The position numbers and the translations under genes are program-made. This document shows positions 1 through 6,342 of a stretch of 9,609 nt of DNA, in pieces (the first letter of the stretch is position 1; every line of letters begins with the position of its first letter). A model generated the notes under the pieces. That model was not told where the DNA came from. It worked only from the letters and a program-made list of their open reading frames with translations, and did no database searches. The DNA is from Campylobacteraceae bacterium (GTDB lineage Bacteria; Campylobacterota; Campylobacteria; Campylobacterales; Sulfurovaceae): the NCBI GenBank assembly GCA_027056615.1, contig JALUKJ010000251.1, positions 1 to 9,609 on the forward strand. Direction: 5' to 3'.

Positions 1-32
1 TTAATACTCGTGATATTATATTAATAATTTGC

Positions 33-58
33 TTAAATTCTAATTAATTAGAATTTAA
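33..58. repeat. 26-bp perfect AT palindrome
   Basis: The half-site TTAAATTCTAATT is followed at once by its exact reverse complement, giving a 26-bp perfect palindrome with no central spacer. It lies in very AT-rich DNA upstream of a gene remnant. It could be a binding site for a dimeric regulator, a cruciform-forming sequence or chance in AT-rich sequence. Nothing else in the window repeats it. Confidence 0.5.
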
Positions 59-124
59 ATTTCTATCAATATTTATATAATATTATTAATTCTCACTAAA
101 ATTGAGATAAATATTTAAGACATT

Positions 125-514
125 ATGGAGTTAGGAGAGGTAGAGAAGTTAGAGTCAACGCTTAAGGCTCTTTTTGCTTCTATTGCCTACAACAATTTTA
201 CCTCAAACGACATTCAAAACTATGAGGGGTTTTATGCAAGTGTGCTTTATGCCTACTTTGCAGGAGCAGGGTTTGACAAGATTATAGCTGAAGATGTTAC
301 TAACGATGGTCGAATGGATTTGAGTGTTTTTATTGATGATAAAGTTTATATTTTTGAGTTTAAGGTTGACAAGAGTGGAGCTTTGGAGTAGATAAAAGAG
401 AAGAACTATCAGGCTAAATATATGCATGGGTATAATGAGATTGATATTATTGGTGTAGAGTTTGACAGTCAAGAGCGAAATTTGGTTAGGTATGAGTGGG
501 AGAGGGTGGTATAG
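125..514 (-). other. placeholder: minus strand opposite the nuclease remnant carries no gene
   Basis: The minus strand across this interval can be read as an open stretch (to about 550), but it lies wholly antisense to the recognisable nuclease remnant and the start of the leader. It has no ribosome binding site and no recognisable protein family. It is recorded only so that the strand is accounted for; no gene is called. Confidence 0.3.
125..514 (+). pseudogene. remnant of a PD-(D/E)XK nuclease-like protein (C-terminal part, internal stop)
   Basis: The translation resembles the C-terminal domain of the AAA-ATPase-like/DUF1703 (PDDEXK_9) family. It has an N-terminal helical part (LFASIAYNNF, residues 16-25), then NYEGFYASVLYAYFAG, then a nuclease-like core with E34, D65 (GRMD) and E78-x-K80 (EFK). 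A TAG at 389-391 follows ALE; family members usually read LEQIKEK here, so a CAG to TAG change is the simplest explanation. The same frame then runs on as IKEKNYQAKYMHGYNEIDIIGVEF... to a TAG at 512-514. A stop at 116-118 and the lack of a clear Shine-Dalgarno sequence show that the large N-terminal ATPase part is missing. It lies about 140 bases before the CRISPR array, but lacks the cysteine cluster of Cas4 and is probably unrelated to CRISPR function. Family assignment is from recall of conserved motifs. Confidence 0.7.
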
Positions 515-657
515 TCTCGTTAAAGCTGTATTTAAGTTTTTTAAAAGCACTATTTTATGGGATTTGATTTTTTTCTACCTTTTATTTAAGCTAATATTTG
601 GTAGAATAATTTTGTCAAAATATTGAGTGGATACCGAAAAATAGCTTATTGGTTGCT
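515..657 (+). promoter_or_regulatory. probable CRISPR leader
   Basis: This gene-free, T-rich stretch lies directly before the first repeat. It contains TTTGG followed by TAGAAT (602-607), the same layout as the -10 sites proposed for the Dabb gene and rpoD in this window (GG-TATAAT after T-tracts). Transcription would start near 614, about 44 bases before the first repeat. The leader call rests on this promoter-like site and on the repeat orientation. The right side of the array is also AT-rich and carries a -10-like site, so the opposite orientation is not excluded. Confidence 0.5.
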
Positions 658-2193
658 ATTTTGATTTTCCCTTATAGGGTTTGAAACCTTTGAGTTTTTA
701 GGGGTTGATGAGGTTTTACACATTTTGATTTTCCCTTATAGGGTTTGAAACATCGCTTATCCCTTAAATAGTGCTATAGAAGAGTTTATTTTGATTTTCC
801 CTTATAGGGTTTGAAACTAAGATTTTGAATATCATTGATTGATTGATTAAAATTTATTTTGATTTTCCCTTATAGGGTTTGAAACCCTGCAAATAAAACT
901 ATCTGACTAACATTTATTAATTTTGATTTTCCCTTATAGGGTTTGAAACAATTTAATTCAACATAAAGATAAGATTTTAAAAGCTATTTTGATTTTCCCT
1001 TATAGGGTTTGAAACTTTATATTGTAATGATAATATTTCTTCTTTCCCTTTATTTTGATTTTCCCTTATAGGGTTTGAAACGATACAACTAATCTCACCA
1101 CTATTATGGGTGCTGATTTTGATTTTCCCTTATAGGGTTTGAAACAAAAATGGTAATGTATTACTTTATTCAAAGAGTAATTTTGATTTTCCCTTATAGG
1201 GTTTGAAACATAGAAAAAAACAATATACTCCTATACACTAAAGCCCATTTTGATTTTCCCTTATAGGGTTTGAAACTCTATCAATGAGAGAGCTAAAATC
1301 ATGCAGAAAATATATTTTGATTTTCCCTTATAGGGTTTGAAACATGAATGGAGAGCCTAACGTTAAAGGAGGTAGAGAATTTTGATTTTCCCTTATAGGG
1401 TTTGAAACTTTATGTATCCCTCTGAAGATTGGATAACGTAATGATTTTGATTTTCCCTTATAGGGTTTGAAACTTTTAAAGAATATTCTTGTTTCTGCCA
1501 TTAATTACTCTATTTTGATTTTCCCTTATAGGGTTTGAAACTAGCTATCTACATCCAAGCCTATCTTGTTGCAGAATTTTGATTTTCCCTTATAGGGTTT
1601 GAAACGTTGGGTATGCTTCCTGTATTTTTAAATCTAAATCATTTTGATTTTCCCTTATAGGGTTTGAAACAAAACTATAGCTCTATCATTTGCTAATTCA
1701 ACACTTATTTTGATTTTCCCTTATAGGGTTTGAAACTTAAATTTGATGAGGTGTGACTTTGTGGGGTTTTATTTTGATTTTCCCTTATAGGGTTTGAAAC
1801 AGCTTTTAAATAATGCTAATCTTCAAGATATTCTCGATTTTGATTTTCCCTTATAGGGTTTGAAACGTAACAACAATTTTTCCGTCAGTCTCATAGTATA
1901 ATTTTGATTTTCCCTTATAGGGTTTGAAACAGCTCTACTACTCCTATTTCTATCTCACTACCAATATTTTGATTTTCCCTTATAGGGTTTGAAACCTGAC
2001 ATAGGAACAAGTTGCTTAAGTTCTTTGTTTGTATTTTGATTTTCCCTTATAGGGTTTGAAACTCTGCCTAATGCTACAAATAAGCAAAAACAAGACGAAA
2101 TTTTGATTTTCCCTTATAGGGTTTGAAACCGAGCAGAATTCAATGAGTTAGCGAGAGCTTTTTATTTTGATTTTCCCTTATAGGGTTTGAAAC
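658..2193 (+). CRISPR. CRISPR array, 24 identical 30-bp repeats and 23 spacers
   Basis: Repeats start at 658, 722, 788, 856, 920, 986, 1052, 1116, 1180, 1247, 1314, 1379, 1444, 1512, 1576, 1641, 1707, 1771, 1837, 1901, 1966, 2033, 2100 and 2164. Each is 30 bp and all read as identical. The repeat opens with ATTTTGATTTT, has a central CCCT-TAT-AGGG hairpin and ends in TTTGAAAC. Those last eight bases directly after the hairpin fit the 8-nt 5' handle left by Cas6, which favours plus-strand transcription. Spacers are 34-38 bp (816 bp in all), each different. Repeat and spacer lengths fit type I-B or type III systems rather than type II. No cas gene is present, so the subtype cannot be settled. 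The last repeat is not degenerate, which is unusual for a leader-distal end. Confidence 0.98.
2185..2193 (+). repeat. left 9-bp target-site duplication (GTTTGAAAC)
   Basis: These are the last nine bases of the terminal CRISPR repeat. They are repeated exactly at 2356-2364 on the other side of the inserted element. The site is itself symmetric (GTTT-G-AAAC). Confidence 0.8.
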
Positions 2194-2355
2194 TAGGGTG
2201 TCGAAATATAGTATTTTTTCTATATTTTTGATTACTTGTTTTTGGATTACTTAAAATTTTCACAAAGTACCTATATATGGTGCTTTAAGTAGGATTTTTG
2301 TTATCAAAAACTAGAATCTAAAAAACGGTAAAAAGTACCGTTTTTCGACACCCTA
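2194..2355. mobile_element. 162-bp MITE-like non-autonomous element inserted at the array end
   Basis: The element begins TAGGGTGTCGAAA (2194-2206) and ends with the exact reverse complement TTTCGACACCCTA (2343-2355), a perfect 13-bp terminal inverted repeat. It is flanked by the direct duplication GTTTGAAAC. Near each end is a hairpin: AAATATAG/CTATATTT (2204-2211 with 2220-2227) on the left and AAAAACGGTA/TACCGTTTTT (2321-2330 with 2336-2345) on the right. A near-palindrome, AAAGTACC/GGTGCTTT, lies at 2264-2286. There is no meaningful open reading frame, so it would need a transposase in trans from a DDE-type insertion sequence that makes 9-bp duplications. I cannot name the family. An alternative reading with a TA duplication (ends GGGTGTCG) would leave the duplicated GTTTGAAAC unexplained. 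Confidence 0.85.
2321..2345. terminator. terminator-like hairpin at the right end of the MITE-like element
   Basis: A 10-bp perfect stem, AAAAACGGTA/TACCGTTTTT, encloses the loop AAAAG. With the A-run before and the T-run after the CGGTA/TACCG core it has the form of a bidirectional intrinsic terminator, though the stem is short. It overlaps the first bases of the right terminal inverted repeat. If it works, it would stop array transcripts leaving the last repeat or shield the array from the right. Confidence 0.5.
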
Positions 2356-2364
2356 GTTTGAAAC
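2356..2364 (+). repeat. right 9-bp target-site duplication (GTTTGAAAC)
   Basis: This is an exact copy of the last nine bases of the CRISPR repeat (2185-2193), lying directly after the right inverted repeat. No further repeat sequence follows, so it is a target duplication rather than a 25th repeat. Confidence 0.8.
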
Positions 2365-2387
2365 TCTTTTTCATGGTGTATTATAAT
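2358..2387 (+). promoter_or_regulatory. promoter with -35 inside the duplicated repeat end
   Basis: TTGAAA (2358-2363) and TATAAT (2382-2387) are separated by 18 bp, close to the sigma-70 consensus. Transcription would begin near 2394 and lead to the Shine-Dalgarno sequence AAGGA and the ATG at 2434. The -35 is part of the duplicated CRISPR repeat end. Because TATTATAATA is symmetric, a minus-strand -10 (2380-2385) pointing into the array can also be drawn. Confidence 0.45.
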
Positions 2388-2433
2388 AAATTAAATATAC
2401 TAATTTATTTAATTTTAATATAAGGATGTGACA

Positions 2434-2546
2434 ATGAAAAACTTTGATGGTAACATATTAAAAATTACGATTGAGAATGGCTGTAAAACAGAGATTTAGC
2501 TGAGTTTATAAGAAACTATAATCCTCAACCATTGATGGTAGCATAG
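2434..2546 (+). pseudogene. short frameshifted gene remnant, unknown function
   Basis: AAGGA seven bases before an ATG opens a frame encoding MKNFDGNILKITIENGCKTEI and then TAG (2497-2499). In another frame, directly from the same point, the sequence continues LAEFIRNYNPQPLMVA to a TAG at 2544-2546. Joined, the two parts look like one continuous coding stretch of about 37 residues with an indel near 2492-2497. The product is not recognised. It could be the start of a longer gene whose rest has been deleted, or a true 21-residue peptide. It is preceded by a near-consensus promoter and followed by a strong hairpin. Confidence 0.4.
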
Positions 2547-2570
2547 GGTGCGATTGCTATCGTACCCTAT
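2543..2570. terminator. strong 12-bp hairpin, probable terminator between converging genes
   Basis: ATAGGGTGCGAT pairs with ATCGTACCCTAT around the loop TGCT, giving 12 base pairs with one G-U. It spans the end of the plus-strand remnant and touches the stop of the minus-strand membrane-protein gene, as expected of a shared bidirectional terminator. No T-run follows on either strand, so it may act as an RNA-stabilising hairpin rather than a classic intrinsic terminator. Confidence 0.6.
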
Positions 2571-2782
2571 TAATGCTTAACCAACCAAGAAAAAGTCAAA
2601 CCAGAAGTTATAAAAACAGTCACAGCATAGACTGTCCAAATCAAGGGGAAAACCATTCCTTTTAAGCCATCTACTCCCTCAACTACATGAACTGTCCATA
2701 TATTTGGTAAAATGACTATTGATAGTGTCATTGACAACACTATAGCTTGAAATACTAATAGAATATTTTTCATACTAAACAT
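2570..2782 (-). CDS. small two-helix membrane protein, unknown function
   Basis: This 70-residue protein has two hydrophobic segments, about residues 6-26 and 44-66, joined by a short loop (VVEGVDGLKG). It would sit in the inner membrane with both ends probably on the same side. Both helices carry the same motif, P-x-I-W-T-V-x-x-V (PNIWTVHVV at 26-34 and PLIWTVYAV at 46-54), suggesting an internal duplication. The first ATG (2780-2782) is chosen because AAGGA stands seven bases upstream of it; the second ATG three codons later is too far away. It follows the Dabb gene by 20 bases in the same direction, so the two are probably co-transcribed. I do not recognise the family. Confidence 0.75.
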   Translation of the reverse strand: MFSMKNILLVFQAIVLSMTLSIVILPNIWTVHVVEGVDGLKGMVFPLIWTVYAVTVFITSGLTFSWLVKH

Positions 2783-2802
2783 CTATTTTTCCTTTTTTTA
2801 AT

Positions 2803-3093
2803 CTATAAAATATAATCTGAAACTTTTGACTGAGAAACAACGGTTTTAATAAAAGCTACTGCCTCTAAATGTTCAGGATGATTAGTATACAATTCTAAAC
2901 CTTCTATATTATCAAATTCGGCAATAATACTCAAATCCATTGCTCTATCCTCTTTAGAGAAGTTCAACCCAACTTCTATACTTTTGAGTGAAGGAACAGT
3001 GTCTACTAAAGATTCTAACATCTTTTTAGCTTTTAACAAATTCTCTTGTCTATTCTCATCTTTAAAATCGAACATTACAATATGTTTCACCAT
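2803..3093 (-). CDS. Dabb-family (stress-responsive A/B barrel) protein
   Basis: This 96-residue protein begins MVKHIVMFDFKD and has the alternating strand-helix pattern and histidine motif (NHPEHLEAVAF, residues 71-81) of the dimeric alpha+beta barrel Dabb family. Members are small cytoplasmic proteins. Some plant and bacterial members are stress-induced and a few are enzymes; the substrate cannot be told here. The ATG at 3091-3093 is chosen because TAGGAG (3101-3106 on the plus strand) lies seven bases upstream. An upstream TTG at 3114 in the same frame has no comparable site. It is the first gene of a two-gene unit with the small membrane protein and is divergent from dnaJ. Confidence 0.85.
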   Translation of the reverse strand: MVKHIVMFDFKDENRQENLLKAKKMLESLVDTVPSLKSIEVGLNFSKEDRAMDLSIIAEFDNIEGLELYTNHPEHLEAVAFIKTVVSQSKVSDYIL

Positions 3094-3132
3094 AAGATTA
3101 CTCCTAAAATTCAATATTTATATTTATTCGCG

Positions 3133-3138
3133 ATTATA
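3133..3138 (-). promoter_or_regulatory. -10 element for the Dabb/membrane-protein unit
   Basis: The minus strand reads ATTTTTGG then TATAAT, a perfect -10 after a T-tract, the usual layout of Campylobacterota housekeeping promoters without a -35. Transcription would begin near 3126, about 33 bases before the Dabb ATG. Confidence 0.65.
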
Positions 3139-3147
3139 CCAAAAATA

Positions 3148-3156
3148 TGATAGAAT
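3148..3156 (+). promoter_or_regulatory. extended -10 for dnaJ
   Basis: TGA-TAGAAT forms an extended -10. Transcription would begin near 3163, leaving a leader of about 35 bases to the dnaJ ATG at 3198. It lies back to back with the minus-strand -10 at 3133-3138, so the two promoters share about 25 bases of DNA. No HrcA-type CIRCE inverted repeat is seen. Confidence 0.55.
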
Positions 3157-3197
3157 TCGACCAGCAACTTAGGTTGATATTAATATTTGGAGATACA

Positions 3198-4322
3198 ATG
3201 ACAGAAATGGACTATTATGAAATTTTAGAGGTGAGTAGAACGTGTAGTGGTTCTGAACTAAAAAAATCATATCGTAAACTTGCCATGAAGTACCATCCAG
3301 ACAGAAACCCTGATGATAAAGAGGCAGAAGAGAAGTTTAAACTTCTTAGTGAAGCCTATGAAGTACTGAAAGATGACCAGAAACGTGCCATTTATGACCA
3401 GTATGGAAAGGCTGGTCTTGAAGGTCGTGGTATGGGTGGCTTCGGTGGAAGTCAAAATATGGATGATATTATGGATATGTTTAACTCTATGTTCGGTGGA
3501 GGTTTTGGAGGAGGTCGTGGACAACGACGACAAGCAAATCAAAAATATAATTTAGATTTTGAAATTGAACTTCCTCTTAAATTTAACGAAGCTGTTTTTG
3601 GTTGTGAAAAGAAGATAGATATTAAATATAAAGTTCCTTGTAATGAGTGTAGAGGAACAGGAGCAGAGAATGGAAAACTAGAGACTTGTGACTACTGTAA
3701 TGGACAAGGTCAAGTAGTTATGAAACAAGGATTTATGTCTTTTGCACAAACTTGTCCTAAGTGTCATGGAGAGGGTCAAAAAGTCTCTGCTAAATGTGGT
3801 GCTTGTTCAGGAAGAGGTTATCATGAAGAGCCAGATACTATTACCATTAACATTCCTGCTGGAGTAGATACAGGAAACCGTTTACGCGCACAAGGTTACG
3901 GTAATGAAGCCCAAAATGGACAGCGTGGAGACCTATACTTAACCTTTAATGTGGCAGAAGATGAACATTTCATAAGAGATGGTTTAAATATATATATTGA
4001 AGTTCCTGTCTTTTTTACTAAAGCAGTATTAGGTGAGACTATTACTATTCCTTCGCTTGATGGTGAACTCGAACTTGACCTTAAAACAGGAACAAAAGAT
4101 AAAGAGCAATTTGTCTTTAGAGATGAAGGTGTTAAAGATGTTCATGGAGGTGGAAAAGGAAATCTTATTGCCCAAGTAAAAATTGTTTATCCGAAACGAC
4201 TTAATGATGAGCAAAAAGAGTTATTAATAAAACTTCAAGAGAGTTTTGGAGTAGAGAGCAAGCCACACACTTCAACCTTTGAAAGTACCTTTGAAAAAGT
4301 AAAAGGGTGGTTTAAAAAATAG
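3198..4322 (+). CDS. dnaJ: chaperone DnaJ (Hsp40)
   Basis: This 374-residue type I Hsp40 is the usual length for DnaJ. It delivers unfolded proteins to DnaK in the cytoplasm and stimulates its ATPase. The J domain spans about residues 4-70 with the essential HPD at 33-35. A Gly/Phe/Met-rich linker follows (76-108). Four zinc-binding CxxCxGxG motifs are intact at 148-155, 164-171, 186-193 and 200-207, and two C-terminal substrate-binding domains fill the rest. The start is set at 3198 because GGAG lies five bases upstream and the product then begins [10 protein letters not shown], as in the family. An in-frame ATG at 3147 would add 17 residues unlike any DnaJ and lies over the promoter. No grpE or dnaK is adjacent. 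It converges on rpoD over a shared terminator. Confidence 0.96.
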   Translation: MTEMDYYEILEVSRTCSGSELKKSYRKLAMKYHPDRNPDDKEAEEKFKLLSEAYEVLKDDQKRAIYDQYGKAGLEGRGMGGFGGSQNMDDIMDMFNSMFGGGFGGGRGQRRQANQKYNLDFEIELPLKFNEAVFGCEKKIDIKYKVPCNECRGTGAENGKLETCDYCNGQGQVVMKQGFMSFAQTCPKCHGEGQKVSAKCGACSGRGYHEEPDTITINIPAGVDTGNRLRAQGYGNEAQNGQRGDLYLTFNVAEDEHFIRDGLNIYIEVPVFFTKAVLGETITIPSLDGELELDLKTGTKDKEQFVFRDEGVKDVHGGGKGNLIAQVKIVYPKRLNDEQKELLIKLQESFGVESKPHTSTFESTFEKVKGWFKK

Positions 4323-4342
4323 AGGGTTAATTACCCCTCTAT
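4319..4342. terminator. bidirectional terminator between dnaJ and rpoD
   Basis: ATAGAGGG (4319-4326) pairs with CCCTCTAT (4335-4342) around an 8-base loop. On the minus strand the stem runs straight into six T residues, a classic intrinsic terminator for rpoD. On the plus strand a weaker T-run lies at 4346-4351. The hairpin overlaps the stop codons of both genes, which are only eight bases apart. Confidence 0.8.
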
Positions 4343-6181
4343 ATAGTTTTTAAGCTTACGCCCAACTCTTGGGTGCTTTAACTTCTTAATAGCAGAAGAC
4401 TCAATTTGTCGTACACGCTCACGTGTTACTCTAAGCTCTTTTCCAATCTCTTCAAGAGTTCTATCACTTTCATCTGAAAGTAGACCAAAACGCATTCTTA
4501 TAACAGCTTTTTCACGCTCATTTAATTGGTCAAGGACTTCATCAATTTGATTATTTAAGTCATCATTAAGAACAGCATCAGAAGGACTTAATGTATTTTT
4601 ATCTTCGATAAAGTCACCAAATCGTCCATCATCTTCATCGCCAACAGGTGTTTCGAGACTAACAGGCTCTTTAGTAATCTTAATAACATTTTTAACTTTA
4701 TCAATCGAAAGTCCTACCTCTCTAGCAATAGTTTCCAAATCTGGTTCTTTCCCTTGCTCTTGAAGACCTTTACGAATAATCTTATTGATTCGGTTAATAG
4801 TCTCAATCATATGAATAGGAATACGAATTGTACGTGCTTGGTCAGCAATGGCTCTTGATATAGCCTGTCGAATCCACCAAGTAGCATAGGTTGAAAACTT
4901 ATAACCTTTTTGATACTCAAACTTATCAACGGCTTTCATAAGCCCAATATTCCCCTCTTGAATAAGGTCAAGGAATGGTAACCCACGGTTAGTATAACGC
5001 TTCGCAATAGAGACAACTAGACGTAAGTTAGACTTTGCCATTCTTGTTTTTGCAACTTCTGAACGTGCTTTACCACGTCGAATTTGACCTAAAATCTCTG
5101 CTAATTTTTCAGGGTCAAGGTCAAAGCTATCTTTACTTGCTTCTCGTGTCTCATAAAGCTTTTTAATCTCAACATAGGTACTAACCATCGTTGTTTCAGG
5201 AACAGAATCCATAATATCCTCTTTATCCATCTCAAGAATATTATCTAAAATTTTTGCATGGTTCTCTTTGAGTGAATCATTAAAGAGTGGTAATTTATAT
5301 TCCAATCTTTTTAACTCTTTTTCAAATCCATCGTCACTCTTGAGTGCTGTCTCCATCGCTTTTACAAGTTCATTAATAAGCTTAGAAGTTGGTCCAAGGT
5401 CAATAAGTGCTAACTTTTGTTGTTGCTTTTTGAAAGCAACTTTCATCTGTTCATGAAGAATTTTTTCTTCATCTACATTTCCACTCTCTAAAAGTAAATC
5501 AAGTTCATTACGAGCTTTCATCCACTCTTTTTTTGCTTTGTCTAAAGCTTTAAAAGATGCAACAACCTGCTTAACACGTTTATTTGCACCTTTAACTTTT
5601 ATTGCTGCTTCTTCTGCTTCTGTTTTCTCTTTGTCATCATCTGTATCTTTCTCATCTTCAAAACTTTTAAAAAGCTCTTTAACACGTCGTTCTCGATTTA
5701 AAAGAGGCTCTCTATAGTTTAAAATATAGTCAATTAGGTAAGGTACTGAACAGATAGCATCTAAAATAACATCTTCTCCAGCCTCAATTTCTCTACTCAA
5801 GAAAACCTCTTCCTCTTTTGTCAAAAGAGGAATCTTACCCATCTCACGTAGATACATACGTACAGGAGAGTCTGAACGACTCCACTCAAGAAGCTCTTTC
5901 TCTTTTAAAAAATCAAATCCATCTTCTTCACCTAATTCGACACTTCTCTGTCGTGCTAAATCACGCTTTCTTTTTTCAGAAGTTGAGAGAAATTTTGCAT
6001 ACTCAGAAGATGTAACTATTTTAATTTTATGAGATTTTGAGAGCTTAAGTATTTTACGAGATTGGACAAGAGTTGGTTGTTTCTCAAACTCTTTTGCCAA
6101 GTTTTCAAAGGTAATTAGGTCACCTTTTTTACAAGTTTTAAATATCTCTTCTAAATTTTTATTGATGTCTTTTGTAGCCAA
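4331..6181 (-). CDS. rpoD: RNA polymerase primary sigma factor RpoD (sigma-70)
   Basis: This 616-residue protein is the housekeeping sigma factor that directs core RNA polymerase to -10/-35 promoters. Region 1.2 is at about 100-133 ([20 protein letters not shown]). A long non-conserved, charged stretch follows (134-372). Region 2 spans about 377-458 and includes the -10-reading helix 2.4 ([20 protein letters not shown], 431-450). Region 3 is at about 460-535 and region 4 with its helix-turn-helix at 575-604 ([20 protein letters not shown]). The length is close to that of other Campylobacterota RpoD proteins. The start codon is TTG (6179-6181): AAGGAG lies eight bases upstream and no ATG occurs in frame before residue 109. 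rpoD stands alone here rather than with dnaG. Confidence 0.97.
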   Translation of the reverse strand: MATKDINKNLEEIFKTCKKGDLITFENLAKEFEKQPTLVQSRKILKLSKSHKIKIVTSSEYAKFLSTSEKRKRDLARQRSVELGEEDGFDFLKEKELLEWSRSDSPVRMYLREMGKIPLLTKEEEVFLSREIEAGEDVILDAICSVPYLIDYILNYREPLLNRERRVKELFKSFEDEKDTDDDKEKTEAEEAAIKVKGANKRVKQVVASFKALDKAKKEWMKARNELDLLLESGNVDEEKILHEQMKVAFKKQQQKLALIDLGPTSKLINELVKAMETALKSDDGFEKELKRLEYKLPLFNDSLKENHAKILDNILEMDKEDIMDSVPETTMVSTYVEIKKLYETREASKDSFDLDPEKLAEILGQIRRGKARSEVAKTRMAKSNLRLVVSIAKRYTNRGLPFLDLIQEGNIGLMKAVDKFEYQKGYKFSTYATWWIRQAISRAIADQARTIRIPIHMIETINRINKIIRKGLQEQGKEPDLETIAREVGLSIDKVKNVIKITKEPVSLETPVGDEDDGRFGDFIEDKNTLSPSDAVLNDDLNNQIDEVLDQLNEREKAVIRMRFGLLSDESDRTLEEIGKELRVTRERVRQIESSAIKKLKHPRVGRKLKNYIEG

Positions 6182-6189
6182 GAGGAGGA

Positions 6190-6195
6190 CTCCTT
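6190..6195 (-). promoter_or_regulatory. Shine-Dalgarno site deciding the rpoD TTG start
   Basis: The minus strand reads AAGGAG, then TCCTCCTC, then TTG. The strong site at eight bases' spacing fixes the unusual start. The spacer itself contains CCTCCT, the anti-Shine-Dalgarno sequence, so AGGA can fold onto TCCT across a 4-base loop. Such a hairpin would be weak. Confidence 0.7.
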
Positions 6196-6238
6196 ATTAG
6201 GATTAATGGTATATATTACAGAATACTATTTTTTTGAC

Positions 6239-6244
6239 ATTATA
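6239..6244 (-). promoter_or_regulatory. -10 element for rpoD
   Basis: The minus strand reads AAATTTCGG then TATAAT, a perfect -10 behind A/T tracts with no recognisable -35. Transcription would start near 6232, giving an untranslated leader of about 50 bases before the TTG. Confidence 0.65.
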
Positions 6245-6342
6245 CCGAAATTTTTTAAAAAAAAGATATTTAATCTCTATAAATAGTTATATTTAATAGT
6301 TTAGATGGTATTTTATCTACAAAAATTTTTAGGGCTAAAAAA

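Noticed and set aside
389..391. TAG as a recoded (readthrough) codon
   Set aside because: Other genes in the window end normally at TAG, and the gene is already N-terminally truncated, so a simple nonsense mutation is likelier.
125..514. Nuclease remnant as a Cas4 or other cas gene
   Set aside because: It lacks the cysteine cluster of Cas4 and instead matches the DUF1703-type C-terminal domain.
203..550. Minus-strand open frame of 115 codons at the left
   Set aside because: It lies opposite the recognisable nuclease remnant, has no ribosome site and an AT-driven composition; it is a shadow frame.
2343..2364. A degenerate 25th CRISPR repeat after the last one
   Set aside because: Only GTTTGAAAC matches, the preceding bases are the exact inverted repeat of the element, and the gap would be a 162-bp spacer.
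2543..2570. Hairpin TAGGGTGCG as a remnant of a second MITE
   Set aside because: The likeness to the element end stops after TAGGGTG, and the hairpin is well explained as a terminator between converging genes.
3094..3114. Upstream TTG start for the Dabb gene
   Set aside because: The strong TAGGAG lies inside this stretch and is correctly spaced only for the ATG at 3093.
3147..3197. Upstream ATG start for dnaJ
   Set aside because: It would add 17 residues not found in DnaJ, overlaps the promoter, and lacks a ribosome site; 3198 has GGAG and the family's N-terminus.
3267..6015. Several short open frames inside dnaJ and rpoD on the opposite strand or other frames
   Set aside because: They lie wholly within strongly recognised genes and encode no recognisable product.
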